Assembly: GCF_963678635.1 (NCBI RefSeq)
Contig: NC_087070.1
Coordinates: 54,848,617 to 54,912,616, forward strand
Source of the DNA: Symsagittifera roscoffensis
Taxonomy: Eukaryota; Xenacoelomorpha; Acoela; Convolutidae
Length of the DNA: 64,000 nt
Direction of reading: 5' to 3'
Every line of letters begins with the position of its first letter. Position 1 is the first letter of the stretch. Positions 11,428 to 24,430 of this stretch are shown here, one piece after another. The notes under the pieces were generated by a model. The model had not been told where the DNA came from, ran no database searches, and worked only from the letters and a program-made list of their open reading frames with translations. Position numbers and translations under genes: made by a program.

Positions 11428-12021
11428 CTAACTGTCATCATAACTCCAAACATTAGTACTGTTATGGGCTGTGATGAGTCTGGTAAACCCATGAAGAGCA
11501 GCTCTCTAGAGTCCCAGATCAACACAAGGTTACTTCACCCAAGATACTACCATGTTTGTAGCAAACACTGGCATGGGAACTCATCATGCGTCTAAATGAT
11601 TCTTCTCCAATTTCGTTTTGTTGACGCTTCCAGCTGTGGTTCCACTTCCATCGTCACTCCGTGGCTTTTGTCAAAATCGTCTACCGCCTTGTAATCCGTT
11701 ACTGTTGATGCTTTATGCTTCTGTCTTTAAAAATCTTAAAGTTCTTACTAGCAAATCCCATGAGCTTCTTTCCAAGGATCGGTTCAAATTAGCCCTTGGT
11801 TCTTTCTAGAACTGCTGTAAAAATCTTACAGGGTAATTGATAAAACTTTTCCGACCTCCTCGCAAACTTTTCCGACAAGACTTCTGTATTCTTCTAATCT
11901 TTCTTTTGCTATTTGTCATTCGGCTTTTGTCACTGTTCCATCTCTTCCTCCTCCTATATCGGTGACCATTCAGACGCTGTTGGAGGCAGTCCTCCATACC
12001 TCTGCTCTTCTATCCTTTGTT

Positions 12022-12384
12022 TCAGCAAGGTAGATGGTCTACATTAGTTTCCCTATTTCTGCAGAAGCTGTTGTGGAGGCATAACATCACCTTTTTCTCC
12101 AGATCTTCCTCAAGCGTTTGTTCTCTTTCTCTTCCGTCACAATCAATCGTCTTCAAAGTTCTTTTCACTGATATAGTTACTGCATTCCGATGGGTCACAA
12201 AAACTTGCTTGAACGCTTCCAATCCTCTGTCCATCTGGTACGAACTGTACACTCTGTTGTGCTTCGACATATGCTTGTTGGCATACTCAAACAACCAGGC
12301 CGTCATTTTGACTCTGAACCATGGGATCAATCCTCTTCTGGCCCATATCTTCTTTACTTCCATTGGAATGTTCAAATGTTGCAT
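12022..12384 (-). pseudogene. Second copy of the unrecognised ORF
   Basis: These 120 codons match the C-terminal 120 or so codons of 10960-11427 at more than 90% by eye. The upstream part is out of frame, because the run AAATGTTGCATATTG here lacks bases present in the other copy. The two copies share the same C-terminal end. Conservation of the reading frame in both is explained by the recent duplication and is not evidence of selection. Confidence 0.4.
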
Positions 12385-12955
12385 ATTGTCTCAAAGAGAT
12401 CTAAATCTTTTAGGCAATCGAGTTCTTCTACTGTTCTTTGGTCGGTGCTTCCTGTCAATTGTGTTCTATAACATAAGCATCTAGCCATCTAACTGCCATC
12501 ATAACTCCAAACATTAGTACTGTTATGGGCTGTGATGAGTCTGGTTAACCCATGAAGAGCAGCTCTCCAGAGTACCAGATCAACACTAGGTTACTTCGCC
12601 CAAGATACCACCATATTTGTAGCAAACACTGGCATGGGAACTCATCATGTGTCTATATGATTCTTCTCCAATTTCGTTTTGTTGAAGCTTCCAGCTGTGG
12701 TTCCAATTCCATCGTCACTTCGTGCCTTTTGTCAAAATCGTCTACCGCCCTGTAATCCGTTACTGTTGATGCTTTATGCTTCTGTCTTTCAAAATCTTAA
12801 AATTCTTACTAGCAAATCCTATGAGCTTCTTTCCAAGGATCGGTTCTAATTAGCCCTTGGTTCTTTCTAGAACTGCTGTAAAAATCTTACAGGGTAATTG
12901 ATTAAACCTTTCCGACATCCTCGTAAGTCATACACACTTTAGTACCGAGAAAACT

Positions 12956-13267
12956 TCACATCGTGCTCTTCACAACCACTGCCACGAAAAGTATTGGGTA
13001 TCGGCTTTTGCACCTTGGAGCCTTCGTCAAGCCTACTAGGTAGCAATTTTCAGACAGTCTGCGACAAGTTTCATTTTGCCTGATGTTCATCGCCACTTCT
13101 ATCGCTTCTCTCCATTTTCCGATATGCTTCTGTTCAGTTTGTAACACTCCCGGAAACATTTCTACACTGATGGCCGTGACCATCTCATGTTTTTGTTCTA
13201 GATTCAGTAGTGAATATAAAGAAGGACCAATAATGCTGTAGAATCCTAGTACTGCCACTAGATTCAA
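12956..13267 (-). pseudogene. Unrecognised minus-strand ORF, probable upstream part of the same decayed gene
   Basis: This 103-codon frame lies immediately 5' (minus-strand sense) of the second duplicate unit and is not itself duplicated. It opens with a hydrophobic stretch (G-F-Y-S-I-I-G-P-S-L-Y) and then a mixed helical segment. Its position suggests it is the N-terminal portion of the protein whose C-terminal part is at 12022-12384. That is inference from order and strand only. I know no family for it. Confidence 0.3.
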
Positions 13268-13669
13268 TCAGTTCCTCCATGACAACCTGCGATTAGTTCC
13301 GTTTCCGTTCTCGTTTTGAAATCTGTTGCGAATCCATAGCTAGCAAAAGTGATACCGAAAACACAATTTCAATTTACATGATAAATGTTGAAAGTGACTA
13401 TGAACCTATTACATACGAACAACCGATATATTCTCACATCTATCGAAACCATGATCAATTTCTTTTAAATTATTAAACAAGACCTATATCCAATAAAATA
13501 ACAAAGGAGAAATTAGAAAAAATAGTAGAAGAAATAACTGAAGAAAAACCCACAGAATGCTTAAGCTTAAATAACATTATCAAAACATATCTAAATAACC
13601 ACAGGTACAAAAGGAAAAAAAATGGTAAATCCCACTTCTTTTAAAAAACCCAAAATCGAAACAATTACG

Positions 13670-13960
13670 AACACCAGACCTTGAATTAGATTTTTTATTA
13701 GATTCTAGAGCAGAATCAAATATTATAAACATTCCCACTTGGAATGAAATTAAAATTCTACACCCAAAATTAATAACCTCTAAAACAACAAGCCAAATAG
13801 CAACCGCACAACGATCAACCTTAACAAATTATGGAAAAGTCCAACTTTTCCTTGTTTCCACCCGAACAATGAAACAAAACAAACCCATGAGAAAACCATT
13901 CAAACAAACCTTCCACATCACTGATATAAAACATTGGAATACCCTTTATTACTAAATATA
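13670..13960 (+). pseudogene. Retropepsin-like protease fragment
   Basis: The frame contains L-D-F-L-L-D-S-R-A-E-S-N-I-I-N-I near 13690. This is the aspartic protease active-site block in which the canonical D-S-G is D-S-R (AGA in place of GGA). The flap and second half are only partly readable before stops near 13955. In the family the protease dimer cleaves the polyprotein; the altered glycine would be expected to damage it. It lies upstream of RT as in Ty3/gypsy elements. Confidence 0.7.
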
Positions 13961-14016
13961 TACCAACGATAAATATTTTAAATAGTAGAATTCATATAAA
14001 AGATAAATACGCAAGA

Positions 14017-14265
14017 ATGAAAAACACAGCTTTGATATTTTTTCAAAGAATAAACAAACAACCGCCATTTTTCTCTAAATTTTACCCCATATGCAATCAT
14101 GAACGGAAACACCTGAAACCACTATCAGGAAATGTGTATAAATTTTTTGTCAAACAAATTTATCAATATGATAAAGAACAAAATAAGCAACATCTCTTTA
14201 TGTCTGACCTAGAATTCAGACCAAATCATAAATTTTTCCGAGTAACAATTTCGTCTTTCGAATAA
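14017..14265 (+). pseudogene. Element-specific segment between protease and RT
   Basis: This 82-codon open frame is rich in K, F and N. It lies between the protease and RT of the LTR element and in the same direction. I recognise no domain. It probably belongs to the pol polyprotein as a lineage-specific insertion, since order and base composition match its neighbours. Confidence 0.4.
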
Positions 14266-14849
14266 ATGAAAGACTCAATTCCGATATGATTTCTCTACAC
14301 ATCTATAACAATTCTCCATATAAATTAACCCTATCTCTAGGACTCTTAGGTTGTTGTGAAACTAACGCAACCATTTCTCCCACAAAGATATAGCGTATAG
14401 AATGAATCATAATTTACAACTATTAGCTATATGTCAATCAACAATTCTTGACGAAGAATGGTCAACTAATGATATTTAAAGCAATAAAAAAATGAAACAC
14501 AGATTTGTTTACAAAAACACTCTATTTTAAATCAACATTTCAAATATCAAAACACACGTAGGAACAACAAAAATTCCTAACAATGTTTAATTTTTAACAA
14601 TCTCAGATAATAAAAGAAGAGTTTGAACAATTGGCTGAATTAATATTGAAATACCCAAAAATTTAGTTAACGCAACAACTGAATTTGATCTTGGAAAAGT
14701 AAATTTACATTTACCTCTAAAACTTGATGCAAATTTCAAAAATATGGAGCAAGTAAAGTCCCAATTCACTTGCAAGACAAAGTCAACCGGTTACATGAAA
14801 CACTAGAACATTATGAAATGATCTCTCCAAAAAATGAAGAAGAACAGCC

Positions 14850-15310
14850 AAAAGTAACACACTTATAAACCCTGTTATCATTTTAGCAAAAGGAGAATCA
14901 TTAAAAATAGTTCTAGATGCAAGATACCTCAACTCACTTATTGATGAATTTAAATGTAATTGGCCTGTCAAACCAATTCAAGTAATTCGCACAAAAATAA
15001 ACGTTAAATATTTCACAACAGCAGATATGAATAGTGCATATAACCAAATTCCGCTAGATTAACAATCAAGACGATTATTACAATTCATTATTGGAAATCA
15101 ACAATACAAAATCAACAGATTATTCTATGGAATTTCCATAATGCAATCACGTATTTAGACAATGTTTTTATGCAATCACAAACAAAAGACGTAATGATTA
15201 TTGTCTTAGCAAAATATCATGAAAAATTATTACAAGAAAACATTAAAACAGCTCCAGATAAATCAAGTTTTCTAACACGAGTGGACATGTTATAGAAAGA
15301 AACGCTATAA
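14850..15310 (+). pseudogene. LTR-element reverse transcriptase fragment
   Basis: Readable blocks include L-K-I-V-L-D-A-R-Y-L-N (RT motif 2), Y-F-T-T-A-D-M-N-S-A-Y-N-Q (motif A with the first catalytic Asp) and N-R-L-F-Y-G-I-S (motif B region). Internal TAA codons lie at about 15060 and 15158. The F/Y-x-D-D box region around 15150-15200 is damaged: only D-N-V-F-M-Q-S is legible. This is a non-functional Ty3/gypsy-type RT. Confidence 0.75.
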
Positions 15311-15366
15311 CTCCATTAAAATCTCGCATAGATGAAATCTAAAAACTCCAACCACCTTCAAATAAA

Positions 15367-15867
15367 ATGAAAATACAAGATTCTTTTAGAATATTAAACT
15401 TCTTAAGTAAATACGTATACAAAATGCAAATATACTTAAGACCATTTTATAACATCCTTAGACAGCAGAATAGTTTTGAATGGACAACAGAACATCAGAA
15501 ACGATTTGAAGAGATAAAAACTCTTCTCACAGAGCAATTATCAAACACTAATCCAGATCCCGACCAACCATTTTATGCCATGTGCGATGCCTCATATTTT
15601 GGCATAGGCGCAGCGTTATTACGAGCTCACAATGGAACGAATAAAATCAACCTCATTTCCGCAAACGCTGGGCTATTCACACAAATTGAGCTTAGACTCT
15701 CTACTGTTATGAGGGAATGCACAGCCATAATATATACACTTAGACAACATGAAATTTTAAAACTTGGATTTAAACATCCAACAGTTTCATTTACAGACGA
15801 TAAACCAGTAATTTTCAAAAAATCAACAAATTTTACACAGAAATCAAACCCAAACCATAGAGTTTAA
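15367..15867 (+). pseudogene. RT C-terminus and RNase H of the LTR element
   Basis: This is the longest intact piece of pol (166 codons). It starts with the RT connection (F-L-S-K-Y-V-Y-K-M near the N-terminus, then L-R-P-F-Y-N-I-L) and continues into RNase H: C-D-A-S-Y-F-G-I-G-A-A-L (first catalytic Asp), an R-E-C-T-A-I-I-Y helix with the catalytic Glu, and F-T-D-D-K-P-V with the next Asp. These are the D-E-D residues of gypsy RNase H. RNase H removes the RNA template after minus-strand synthesis. Downstream sequence is broken by stops. Confidence 0.8.
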
Positions 15868-16103
15868 AGATTTCAACTAATTTTATTGAAATTTCCAAAC
15901 TTTCATTTAGTTTGGACAGCAAAAAAAAAGTCTCGCACTACCCAATACTCTCAGTAGAAGTACACCACCTGAATTGTTAACAAGAAAAACAACAGTTGAA
16001 ATACCACAAAATACAAATCTTTTCATTGGAAAAGATGAAATATCACCAAGATTACAATGAAAACATGCAGTGAAAACTGACAAAGACCAATCACAGATAA
16101 TTA

Positions 16104-16558
16104 ATCTTCAACTTTTTCCACTATATATAGATTGTCAAAACAATCATTACGAAGTAGATTTACTAAAAAAATCTACATTCAAACCGATACCATACTCTTC
16201 ATGGATAAAAAACAACACACAGCAAAAACCAGTCAAACAAATGTATATAAAAAATATTTCAACATTTTCCACTATATCTAGATTGTCAAAACAATCATTC
16301 CGAAGTAGATTTACTAGAAAAATCTACATTCAAACCGATACCATACTCTTCATGGATAAAAAACAACACACAGCAAAAACCAACCAAACAAATGTATATA
16401 AAAAAATTTCAACTCTTTCCACTATATCTAGATAGTCAAAACAATCATTACGAAGTAGATTTACTAGAAAAATCTACATTCAAACCGATACCATACTCTT
16501 CATGGATAAAAAACAACACACAGCAAAAACCAACCAAACAAATGAATATAAAAATTAT
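16104..16558 (+). repeat. Threefold tandem repeat of about 152 bp within pol
   Basis: Three consecutive units begin near 16106, 16259 and 16411, each running from CAACTTTTTCCACTATAT through CTTCATGGATAAAAAACAAC to AAAAATTTC. They are about 95% identical by eye. The repeat lies between RNase H and integrase where other elements carry only a linker, and it keeps an open frame through most of its length. I see it as a local amplification after or during the element's decay. Confidence 0.85.
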
Positions 16559-16958
16559 CTATTCTCTTAAATAGAAAAAAAAAATCTCAAAGACAAATTA
16601 AATTTAACAGGCCCACCAAATAATGATTCAAAATATACATTCAACCGTGTTTTCAAACTTCATGACCCACTAGATACAATACCTCTATCAAAAGTAGAAA
16701 TTGAGATCATTTTTCTCCCAATAACAGAAAAAAATTACTGGAATTGTTACAAAAACATCAAAATCTTGACCCAGTCATTAGATTATTAAAAATTTGGCAC
16801 AAATATAAAACCAAGCTAATTATTGCCGATTCCACCATTCTAGGAAACAAAACCCTTCGTTGATTTTTCAGAAACTTTAACAACACCTCTATCAACGAAA
16901 ACACAGATATCCTAGAATACCAAACATCCGATATCAAAGTAATCTGCCTACTTCAAGT

Positions 16959-17824
16959 ATGATACTTATAGCTTTTCATACTTCTCACTCTTTACACACT
17001 AAAAGACACTCAGGAGCAGAAAAAACATACTCAAATTTTATACAACATTTCTATTTCCCAAATGCACCAAATTGGATAAAAGTATTATGCCACGATTGCA
17101 TAACATGTCAATTAAACAAACCATACCCAAACCGAAAACAAATCGCAGAAAAACAAGATTTTAAGGGACAGAGTCTACAATTCAATCATAGAATTTTTTT
17201 CGATACAAAAGGACCAATATCACTATCCTCAGAAGGAAATTCATATATAAATATATAAATGTCATAGTAGATGCATTCACACACTACGTAGCATTTAACC
17301 CAGTACCTCATTGTAATGCTTATTATGCATATACAACACTTCAAACACACTGGATAGCAAAATTCGGTTAATCCGAAATCCTTGTCACAGACAATGGCAC
17401 TGAATTTATAAATAACGACATCATTACACTATGCCACTTATATAACATTAAACGCAAACCACGTACATCTCACGCACCTTGGATTAATGGTTTAGTCGAA
17501 GGCATGAACCGTTCACTACAAGAATATCTTAGGTGTATCATTAACGGAAGTGACACACGATATACTGAATGTTCAACAGATGTTAAACTATTCCCACTAT
17601 CTTATAATTCACAAATCACAACCTTAGGACTACCGCCCCATGAAATGGTTTTCAACCAAAAACCACGGAAGACGATAATGTTCACAGCAAATTTTTCAAA
17701 AAATGCCCAAGGTTATTGCCAACCCACCAAAGAATCAATATGTTACAATCTACGACTACATACCCACAATAAAAACCACTTTCATTATCCACAAATTCTA
17801 AAATTAGCTTCCGGTACACACTGA
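16959..17824 (+). pseudogene. Integrase of the LTR element
   Basis: Near 16970-17110 there is an H-H-C-C zinc-binding layout (H-S-x-x-x-K-R-H-S-G, then C-H-D-C-I-T-C-Q). The catalytic core follows in another frame from about 17265: V-D-A-F-T-H-Y (first D), then T-D-N-G-T-E-F near 17390 (second D), then W-I-N-G-L-V-E-G near 17485 (E). A frameshift sits near 17255 and a TAA near 17370, so it is inactive. Integrase inserts the cDNA into the host genome. Confidence 0.8.
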
Positions 17825-17882
17825 ATGGTTTTTAAACAGGGACCAAAAACACAACGAAATTTAGGAGAAAGTAACAAAAAAA

Positions 17883-18498
17883 TTGTTACAAAGACAAAAT
17901 ATTAATTCCCAAAAAAATTTCCAATTCACTCTAGCTAAAAGTTTGAAAATCGGAACATACGTTTTAATTCCAAATTTTACAACACAAAAAAGAATTTCTA
18001 AAGTTATACAACCACTCCAAAAACGACCGTATCAAATAATTGATAAACCCACTGATGTAACATACAAATTTAGAGACTTAAAAAAAAAGAAATCGTTCAA
18101 CATCCAAACAATCTTTTACCTAATTACCCGAAAGAGTACGGCCTTCGAGAACTTACTCAATTATACACTTTTACAAGACTTAAAGTTATTCAAAATAACT
18201 CAGAACGCAATCATCATCAAAGCACTGATATGCACCGCATCAAAGAACAATTAGATAAAAAGGCCAAAGAACTTCCCAAACAATTATCAAAAAACATAGA
18301 CAAGAAAAAGATACCTCAAACAGAAAAAAATTTTGAAAATTAGAAGAAAAATTATACCACAAGATCAAAAAGAAAAATCTCCACATGGACAATCAACGCG
18401 ACTTCGTAATCAGCCACGAAAAGATTACAAAACATTCATCCCACAATCTAAAATATTAAAGAAAGTTGAATTTCAAAAGCAACTTTATATTAATTAAC
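17883..18498 (+). pseudogene. Pol C-terminal region of the LTR element
   Basis: The 123-codon frame 17883-18254 contains a basic, SH3-like segment typical of the integrase C-terminus (G-T-Y-V-L-I-P-N-F and P-Y-Q-I-I-D). A second short frame ending at the TAA near 18498 carries a basic R-L-R-N-Q-P-R-K-D-Y-K tail. Together they suggest the polyprotein ended near 18498. Confidence 0.5.
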
Positions 18499-19661
18499 AT
18501 TTTCACCTCTTGAAGATATTTTCATGGACCGAACATTTTCTCACAATTGTTGCTGGAAAGCACTTGAACAAACTAGTTCAAATTCAGCCAATCAAAAGCC
18601 TTTCCGAATCACCACCTCATGTTTAATACGACTTCTTTAACCGATAAACAATCACTCTTAAGCCAATCTCTAACTAAAATTAAAAGACCTACAGGTAAGG
18701 AAATCGCTAAACATTGACAACTGAAATAAACAAATTTTCAATGTTACAGCCCTCCCCTATCAAGCAGTATAAAGATCAACAATATTGTCCCAGTTTAGAC
18801 CTCAAAAACCTCTCAGTCAAAAATATTAAATTAGCCGACAGAACAAAATGGACATGATCATTTAGCCTAAAGCATAAATATCTCTTAGATACCTGCAAAC
18901 ATTTAATAAATAACAACAAAACCAGCAATATTCTTAAGAGCCCTCCAATTTTTCCTTTCTCAAAAATTGCCAAAATCCAACCGTTTGTCAAAAAATCAAT
19001 AAATAATCCAACCACACTTAAATTTAGCCTCAAAAAAAAATTCGACGAAGAAGTCATTTCTTCAAATGCTTCTTTCTCAAACAGTTAACAAATTTCAAAA
19101 TATACTTTCAAATTTTTTTTCAATTCTTTCCAATTTTTTCAAATCTTGTATAATTTTCATATCCGACATTTAAGAAATATTCACCCTCACCCTGATAATT
19201 TTTTGCAACGTTCATCATTTTTTATTCCCTAGCCCAAACAAACAATCTTTGACCACCGCTTCAGGTACGATATTTCAAATAATTATCTAAATGTTGCAAC
19301 ATCTATTCAGTAGAACAGGTGTTTTTCTTCTTTTTATAATATTTTTCACATTTTTGACATCCCTCACAATGACAATATGCAAATAAATAAAAAAGGCTAT
19401 TCTAACCTTCGCATTAGCAATAGTAATTTTTTATACTTTTCATTCAAGAATACTACAAAAAACGTAAAAATTTCCTCCTAAATAAATATTTTTCCAAAGA
19501 TTTTCCAAAACTGCTAATCAGCAACCCCACATCAATCGCCACGAACAACGTCCCAAGAACCTCATACAACCTCAACATTTATTCAAACAAATAACCCTCA
19601 ATCATCAACACGCATCTCTTTTCAAGACAATCCATACACATTTGAAGAAAGACACGCCCGA
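18499..19661 (+). other. Degenerate region between pol and envelope-like segments
   Basis: Several short plus-strand frames are broken by stops. Between about 19290 and 19470 two hydrophobic stretches are readable in different frames (one contains V-F-L-L-F-I-I-F-F-T-F-L). They could be membrane spans of a decayed element protein. The minus-strand frame at 18776-19057 is the antisense shadow of this region. Confidence 0.3.
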
Positions 19662-20266
19662 TTGTCTGAACCACTAGAGCCAGTAATTCGCCAAACATCG
19701 CCAAGCAAACCACAATACGAACCAGTATATAATATATACACCCTTCTCCAACAAGATCCTAATAGGGCAAGACATCAAAGTCAAAACCAAAACACACTCG
19801 AAATAAACCGACAGATTATTCATCCAAGACGGAATAGAAATTTTCAAAACACCAGAGTTCAATTCAACATACCTCATTCACCAACTATAAATCCTGTAGA
19901 CCTTTCTAGTAGTAAAATTCAGAGTGCCCCACAGACTCCAACACAACAATACACATTGAACATTCCCTCAGATTATTTAGGTTCAACTCCTACATCTGAA
20001 CAAATCAGAGAAAACCATTTTAATCGCCAAGCCACTACAGAACAACTTTTTTATTGGATTACACATGTTTTCCTCAAGGTGAACCAAATTTAGTGAAAGA
20101 CGCAATAGACGTTTCATCCGGCACATCTTTATTACCACTTGAAACTCTTTCACTCCCATCAACCACTTCTTTAATTCAAATTTCACAAACACCATTTCCT
20201 CCAAATTCTCCTACAAATCTCGACGCCAGATATAGAGAAAATTCAACAAATAACATACAAATATGA
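19662..20266 (+). pseudogene. P/Q/S/T-rich ORF of the LTR element
   Basis: A 143-codon frame starts at 19662 and a continuation in another frame runs to 20266. The product is low-complexity and rich in Pro, Gln, Ser, Thr and Asn, with no hydrophobic span or catalytic motif. Its place just after the hydrophobic stretch and before the envelope-like part would suit a gag-like N-terminal region or a cytoplasmic tail. I cannot choose between them. It shares strand and composition with the element. Confidence 0.35.
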
Positions 20267-21109
20267 TTAAAATGGAGTACATTCCGAGGGCCACCTCCAT
20301 TATTTGGACAACATCACGAAAGTAACAGATTACACAACTGGGCACTGAACAGGTTACAATATCGACAAGATATCCACAAAGATATTCAAGAATATAATAT
20401 ACAAATACTTACACAAGACACTCTGACGCTAAAATTTGAAATCACAGTAAGACTAAACTCATCATCCCCGACCCCTAGTCCCTCCAAATATAGCAGCTCA
20501 ATCTTTACCTCCCACATTTATAACCACAAAAATACTCTACAAATACGATACATACACAAAAAAGACAATTGGATATTTCACCTTTCATAACCCATATTCA
20601 GGAGTATCGTACACATGTATCTTTTAAAGATATTATTTTTTCAGACTCTTTTTTTTTCAAAACCCGATCAAAACAATCCTATCCCCCAAACAGGACCGCA
20701 GGATTTATTAGTCACACACTAACCCACTATGACTGTGAAGAAAACGAACAAAAAAACATTATACAAATATGCAATAAACCAAGTCACTCAATGTGAATCC
20801 GAACCACAATCAATCGAAACAACAAATATAATAGCAACACTTTACTCAAAAGCTCGAGCTGCAACACTTACAGGATATAAATTCACAGCGACATTTTCCG
20901 AAAATAAAGTTCATTGTTCCCAAGTCTCAAACGGAAACAAAAACAGATTAGATCATGAATCTTTCTAGTGAAGTAACATCAAAAGACTATTGCACCTCAG
21001 CCCTGACAATTGCAAAAACGAATTTGAACGATTAAAAGTCACATCAAACAAAGGCAAAAACAGAAAACTAGTAAAAATTTCAAGTTTTTCCAGACTCAGC
21101 ACATCAAGC

Positions 21110-22575
21110 TGAACTTGAAAAGTACCAAGGTCACATAAGATTAGATAACAAATTCCCATTTCACGGAGCACATGGAAGAATAACTTACGATCTCTATGAT
21201 AAAAATTGGATACTACACATTGGAACAAGCAACCCCTCAAATTGTAAAGCAGATACAAAAAATAGAGGATACCGAGGAATAACGTTTTTTGATTTGAAAA
21301 TACAATTTGAAAAAGTACAACTAACACGTGATTTAAAAGATGAAACTATAATTTATCAACGAATCAGACTTCCTCACAAAAACGACCAAGAATACTGCGA
21401 TCCTACTACACGCACACAAGCAACAGTTGTTTGGTTCCCCGAAGACACCTGTACCACATTACAAGTAGCAAAAATACTCGCTAGAATGGTAAAATTTCGC
21501 CAAAATTACTTTATTGAATCAATCTCGTTTGAAAATGTGATTCCTGATTAAGTCAGAGATAGTAATTGTAGATTTAGAGACATTCACAATATAGAAAATA
21601 AAATGACACGTTGCGAAATATAACCAGAAACGGAACTTGCATGTATATACACCAAACTAATTTACAAAACACAATATTCAGAAATTCTTGTCGAATACGA
21701 AGACGGTTTCGACATGAATACAGAAAAATTAATTATACATGAAAGGACTTTATCTCGTTCAACCATTGACGAAAATGTCCCAGTACAATTTCAGAAAAAT
21801 ACAGGAAGAATTGGTGGAAAGTTGAAACCACAAGACAAAGACAGCACACGTTTAGAAGAACTATCACTCAGGAACAACATTCATTTTTGCGCAATCTACT
21901 ATGACATACACTTAGACATGAAATTAGACTACACAAAACTTAGAATCTTTCAAGAAATGTCTTTGACAGAACTTGAAACACTCCATCAATTATGCGAACT
22001 TGAACGCATAAAAATTTTACAATCACTTGCACTAGCAGTACTTGAAATCCGTTATGCAGAATATTTAATGCCAGGAAACAGATCAAATTTTATTGAATAC
22101 GAAAGAAATGTAATATGGTATTACACTTGTACCAAAAAAGTATCACCTTTATATGTTTTTGAAGACAAAAGATGCTATTAAATAGCCCGAATATTCTACA
22201 AAAATAAAGTAAATTTTGTTGATACACTCTCCCGCAGAATTTATTTTTGGGATACAACAGTCCAATGTGGAACAGAAAATAGGCACAATGTAATACAATT
22301 AAACCCTGATGAAGATACAAACTATCTTCTCAAACCATATCCTAAACTTATGCAACCACTCAAAAAACTTTCACCAGAAAGCATTAGAGCTATTGCCCGC
22401 ATCCCAAATATCGATTTACAATCAATCGGCATATACTCTGAATCTAACATCCAACAACACATTAGAACACAACAATTTCAAGAATTACTCACAAAAATGG
22501 ACACAATACAACGACAATCCATAGATCAAAACTATTGCTATTTTGACCCTGAAAACCGATCTCTTTACGACTGAA
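21110..22575 (+). pseudogene. Envelope-like glycoprotein region (degenerate)
   Basis: Consecutive plus-strand frames (about 21110-21551, 21714-22181, 22190-22575) show a cysteine- and tryptophan-containing protein that is neither gag nor pol. One block has W-F-P-E-D-T-C. Another has W-Y-Y-T-C-T-K-K followed by a C-Y pair, and after a stop near 22180 the frame resumes with F-V-D. An additional C residue follows near 22265. Position 3' of integrase and cysteine spacing suggest an env-like protein as in other env-bearing gypsy or errantivirus elements. No signal peptide or fusion motif is certain. At least two in-frame stops show it is dead. Confidence 0.45.
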
Positions 22576-24430
22576 AAACGGTATAGGGATTTTATTACGA
22601 GCAGTATAAGTAGTAGTACTATTAGTATTATACCCTTCCGATTCGTTCAATATCCCAATTAAGGTGCTTACTTCTGATTTTCGCAACTCGGTGGAGGGTT
22701 ATTTCAGTGCAGTCACTGTCGAGCCCCCCACTGATTGATATCGTACTTTCTGTACTAAAAATGATACAAAACTTGTTGACGATACCCAACAGTCGATTGC
22801 TGATGTCCTTGAGACCCTTTGTGCTGCTCCTTGCACTGCTTGCCGGATCAGTCTACCGCTCTAATCCCGTGACCCTTACAGATTGAGCGCAAATTAGCAT
22901 TACTGTGCTTAAATACTTAAAGCACCCAGTAGTTCAGGCACCAGAAAGAGGCCACAATTTCGATCGTAACGATCTTTTTTGATATGAAGGCTTCTAACAA
23001 CAGTATATTCAATAACATTATATGGGAAGGTCGGATCACATCTCGTCCGGGGGACGATTTCTACTGACTTTTTTTGTTTTTGGCTTTTTCGCTTATTTTT
23101 TTAAATAATTTTTGGTGTTTTTAGGTACTATACTACTTTTTGTTTGGTTTCTTGTACACATTCAAATGCTTCTGCTCATATACCGCCCAGGGACGGAACG
23201 GCCGATCCTCCCACCATTCAAGATGCGTGATTTTTCGGTCATGCCAACAACCTTCTTGGCCCCAGAGAAACCGAACTTAGCTGGGTTAAGTGGATTCATC
23301 AATCCGGAGGGGTCCAAGTAGCATTGTTTCTGACAAATTTGTTCAGCTGAAACGTTTCAAATCAGGTTTCTGGCATTGAACTAGAAATTTTTTGGCCTTC
23401 TGAGATCAAACCAATATTTTTTAGGTCAATAAAACAAGAAGTGCGGAAAAAATTGGGCGGCAAAAGTTAGTGTATGTTGTCCAAACAATAATTTTTATTG
23501 CACTAACTCCAAAAATTCGAAAACTGCTTCTTTTTTGCGGCGTTTAGTTTCTTCAAAAATCACGAAAAATTGGATTTTTCTACCCAATTAGTTCCAACCA
23601 CGTCCGAACTAAACTCAACCGGTTCCCTGAGTTATATTAGTCGAATTACGATGTAACTCACTAACCTATTGATATCTCAAAAGTTGCGACTTGTGGGGTG
23701 GTTAAAATATTGCTTTTTTGACCCTGAAAACCGATCTCTTTTAGATTGAAAAATGGTATAGGGATATTTTTACGAGAAGTATAAATAGTAGTATTATTAG
23801 TATTATACACCTCCGGTTCGTTCAATATCCGAATTAAGGTGCTTAAATTGGAGTTTCGCAACTCGGTGGAGGGTCACTTCAGTGCAGTCACTGTCGAGCG
23901 CCCCACAGGTTGATACCCTACTTTCTGTACTAAAAGTGATGCGAAACTTGTTGACGATACCCAACAGTCGATTGCTGTTGTCCTTGAGACCTTTTCTGCT
24001 GCTCCTTGCACTGCTTGTCGGATCAGTCTTCCGCTCTAATCCCGTGACTCTTCCGGATTGAGCGCAAATTAACATTATGTGCTTAAATACTCAAACCACC
24101 CAGTAGTTCAGGCACAAGAAAGAGGCCACAATTTCGATCGTAACGATTTTTTTTGATATGAAGGCTTCTAACAACAGTATATTTTTATTAACAACAAATG
24201 GGAGCGTCGGATTACATCTAGTCCGAGGGCATGATGCCTACTGACTTTTTTTTGTATTGGGTTTCTTGCTTAAATTTTATAATTTTTGGCCTTTTGTTAG
24301 GTACTATACTAATTTTTGTTTGGTTTCTTGTACATCTTCAAGTATTTCTGCTCATATACCGCCCAGGGACGGAACGGCCGATCCTCCCACCCTTCACGTT
24401 ACGTGAATTTTTGGTCTTAACTAGGTTAAA
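22531..24430. repeat. Direct repeat of the LTR-element 3' end (about 0.72 kb, two copies)
   Basis: 22531-23245 and 23702-24418 are about 88-90% alike by eye, with an offset of about 1170 bp. Each starts inside the last codons of the envelope-like frame (TTTTGACCCTGAAAACCGATCTC), passes CAACTCGGTGGAGGGT, CAACAGTCGATTGCTG and CAATTTCGATCGTAACGAT, and ends near GGAACGGCCGATCCTCCCACC. They could be 3' LTR material from two insertions or a tandem duplication. No matching copy is visible at the 5' end of the element, so LTR status is unproved. Confidence 0.7.

Larger units (their letters stand above)
10926..12930. repeat. Direct duplication of a 0.94-kb unit
   Basis: 10926-11865 and 11988-12927 are near-identical (a few percent differences by eye), in the same orientation, with a 1062-bp offset and about 120 bp of unrelated sequence between. 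Both start AGTCCTCCATACCTCTGC and end near ACAGGGTAATTGAT. The units contain the minus-strand coding segments described separately. High identity argues for a recent duplication in place. Confidence 0.85.
13330..22580 (+). mobile_element. Degenerate Ty3/gypsy-like LTR retroelement with envelope-like region
   Basis: On the plus strand, in order, there are retropepsin (about 13670-13960), RT (14850-15310), RNase H (15367-15867), zinc-binding and core integrase (16959-17824), a pol C-terminal tail (to about 18498), a region with hydrophobic spans (19290-19470), a P/Q/S/T-rich segment (19662-20266) and an envelope-like region (about 21110-22575). PR-RT-RH-IN is Ty3/gypsy order. No gag is visible, so the 5' end is truncated near 13330. 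Stops and frameshifts occur throughout. The 3' end is duplicated (22531-24430). It could be called an errantivirus-like element. It is a dead copy. Confidence 0.8.
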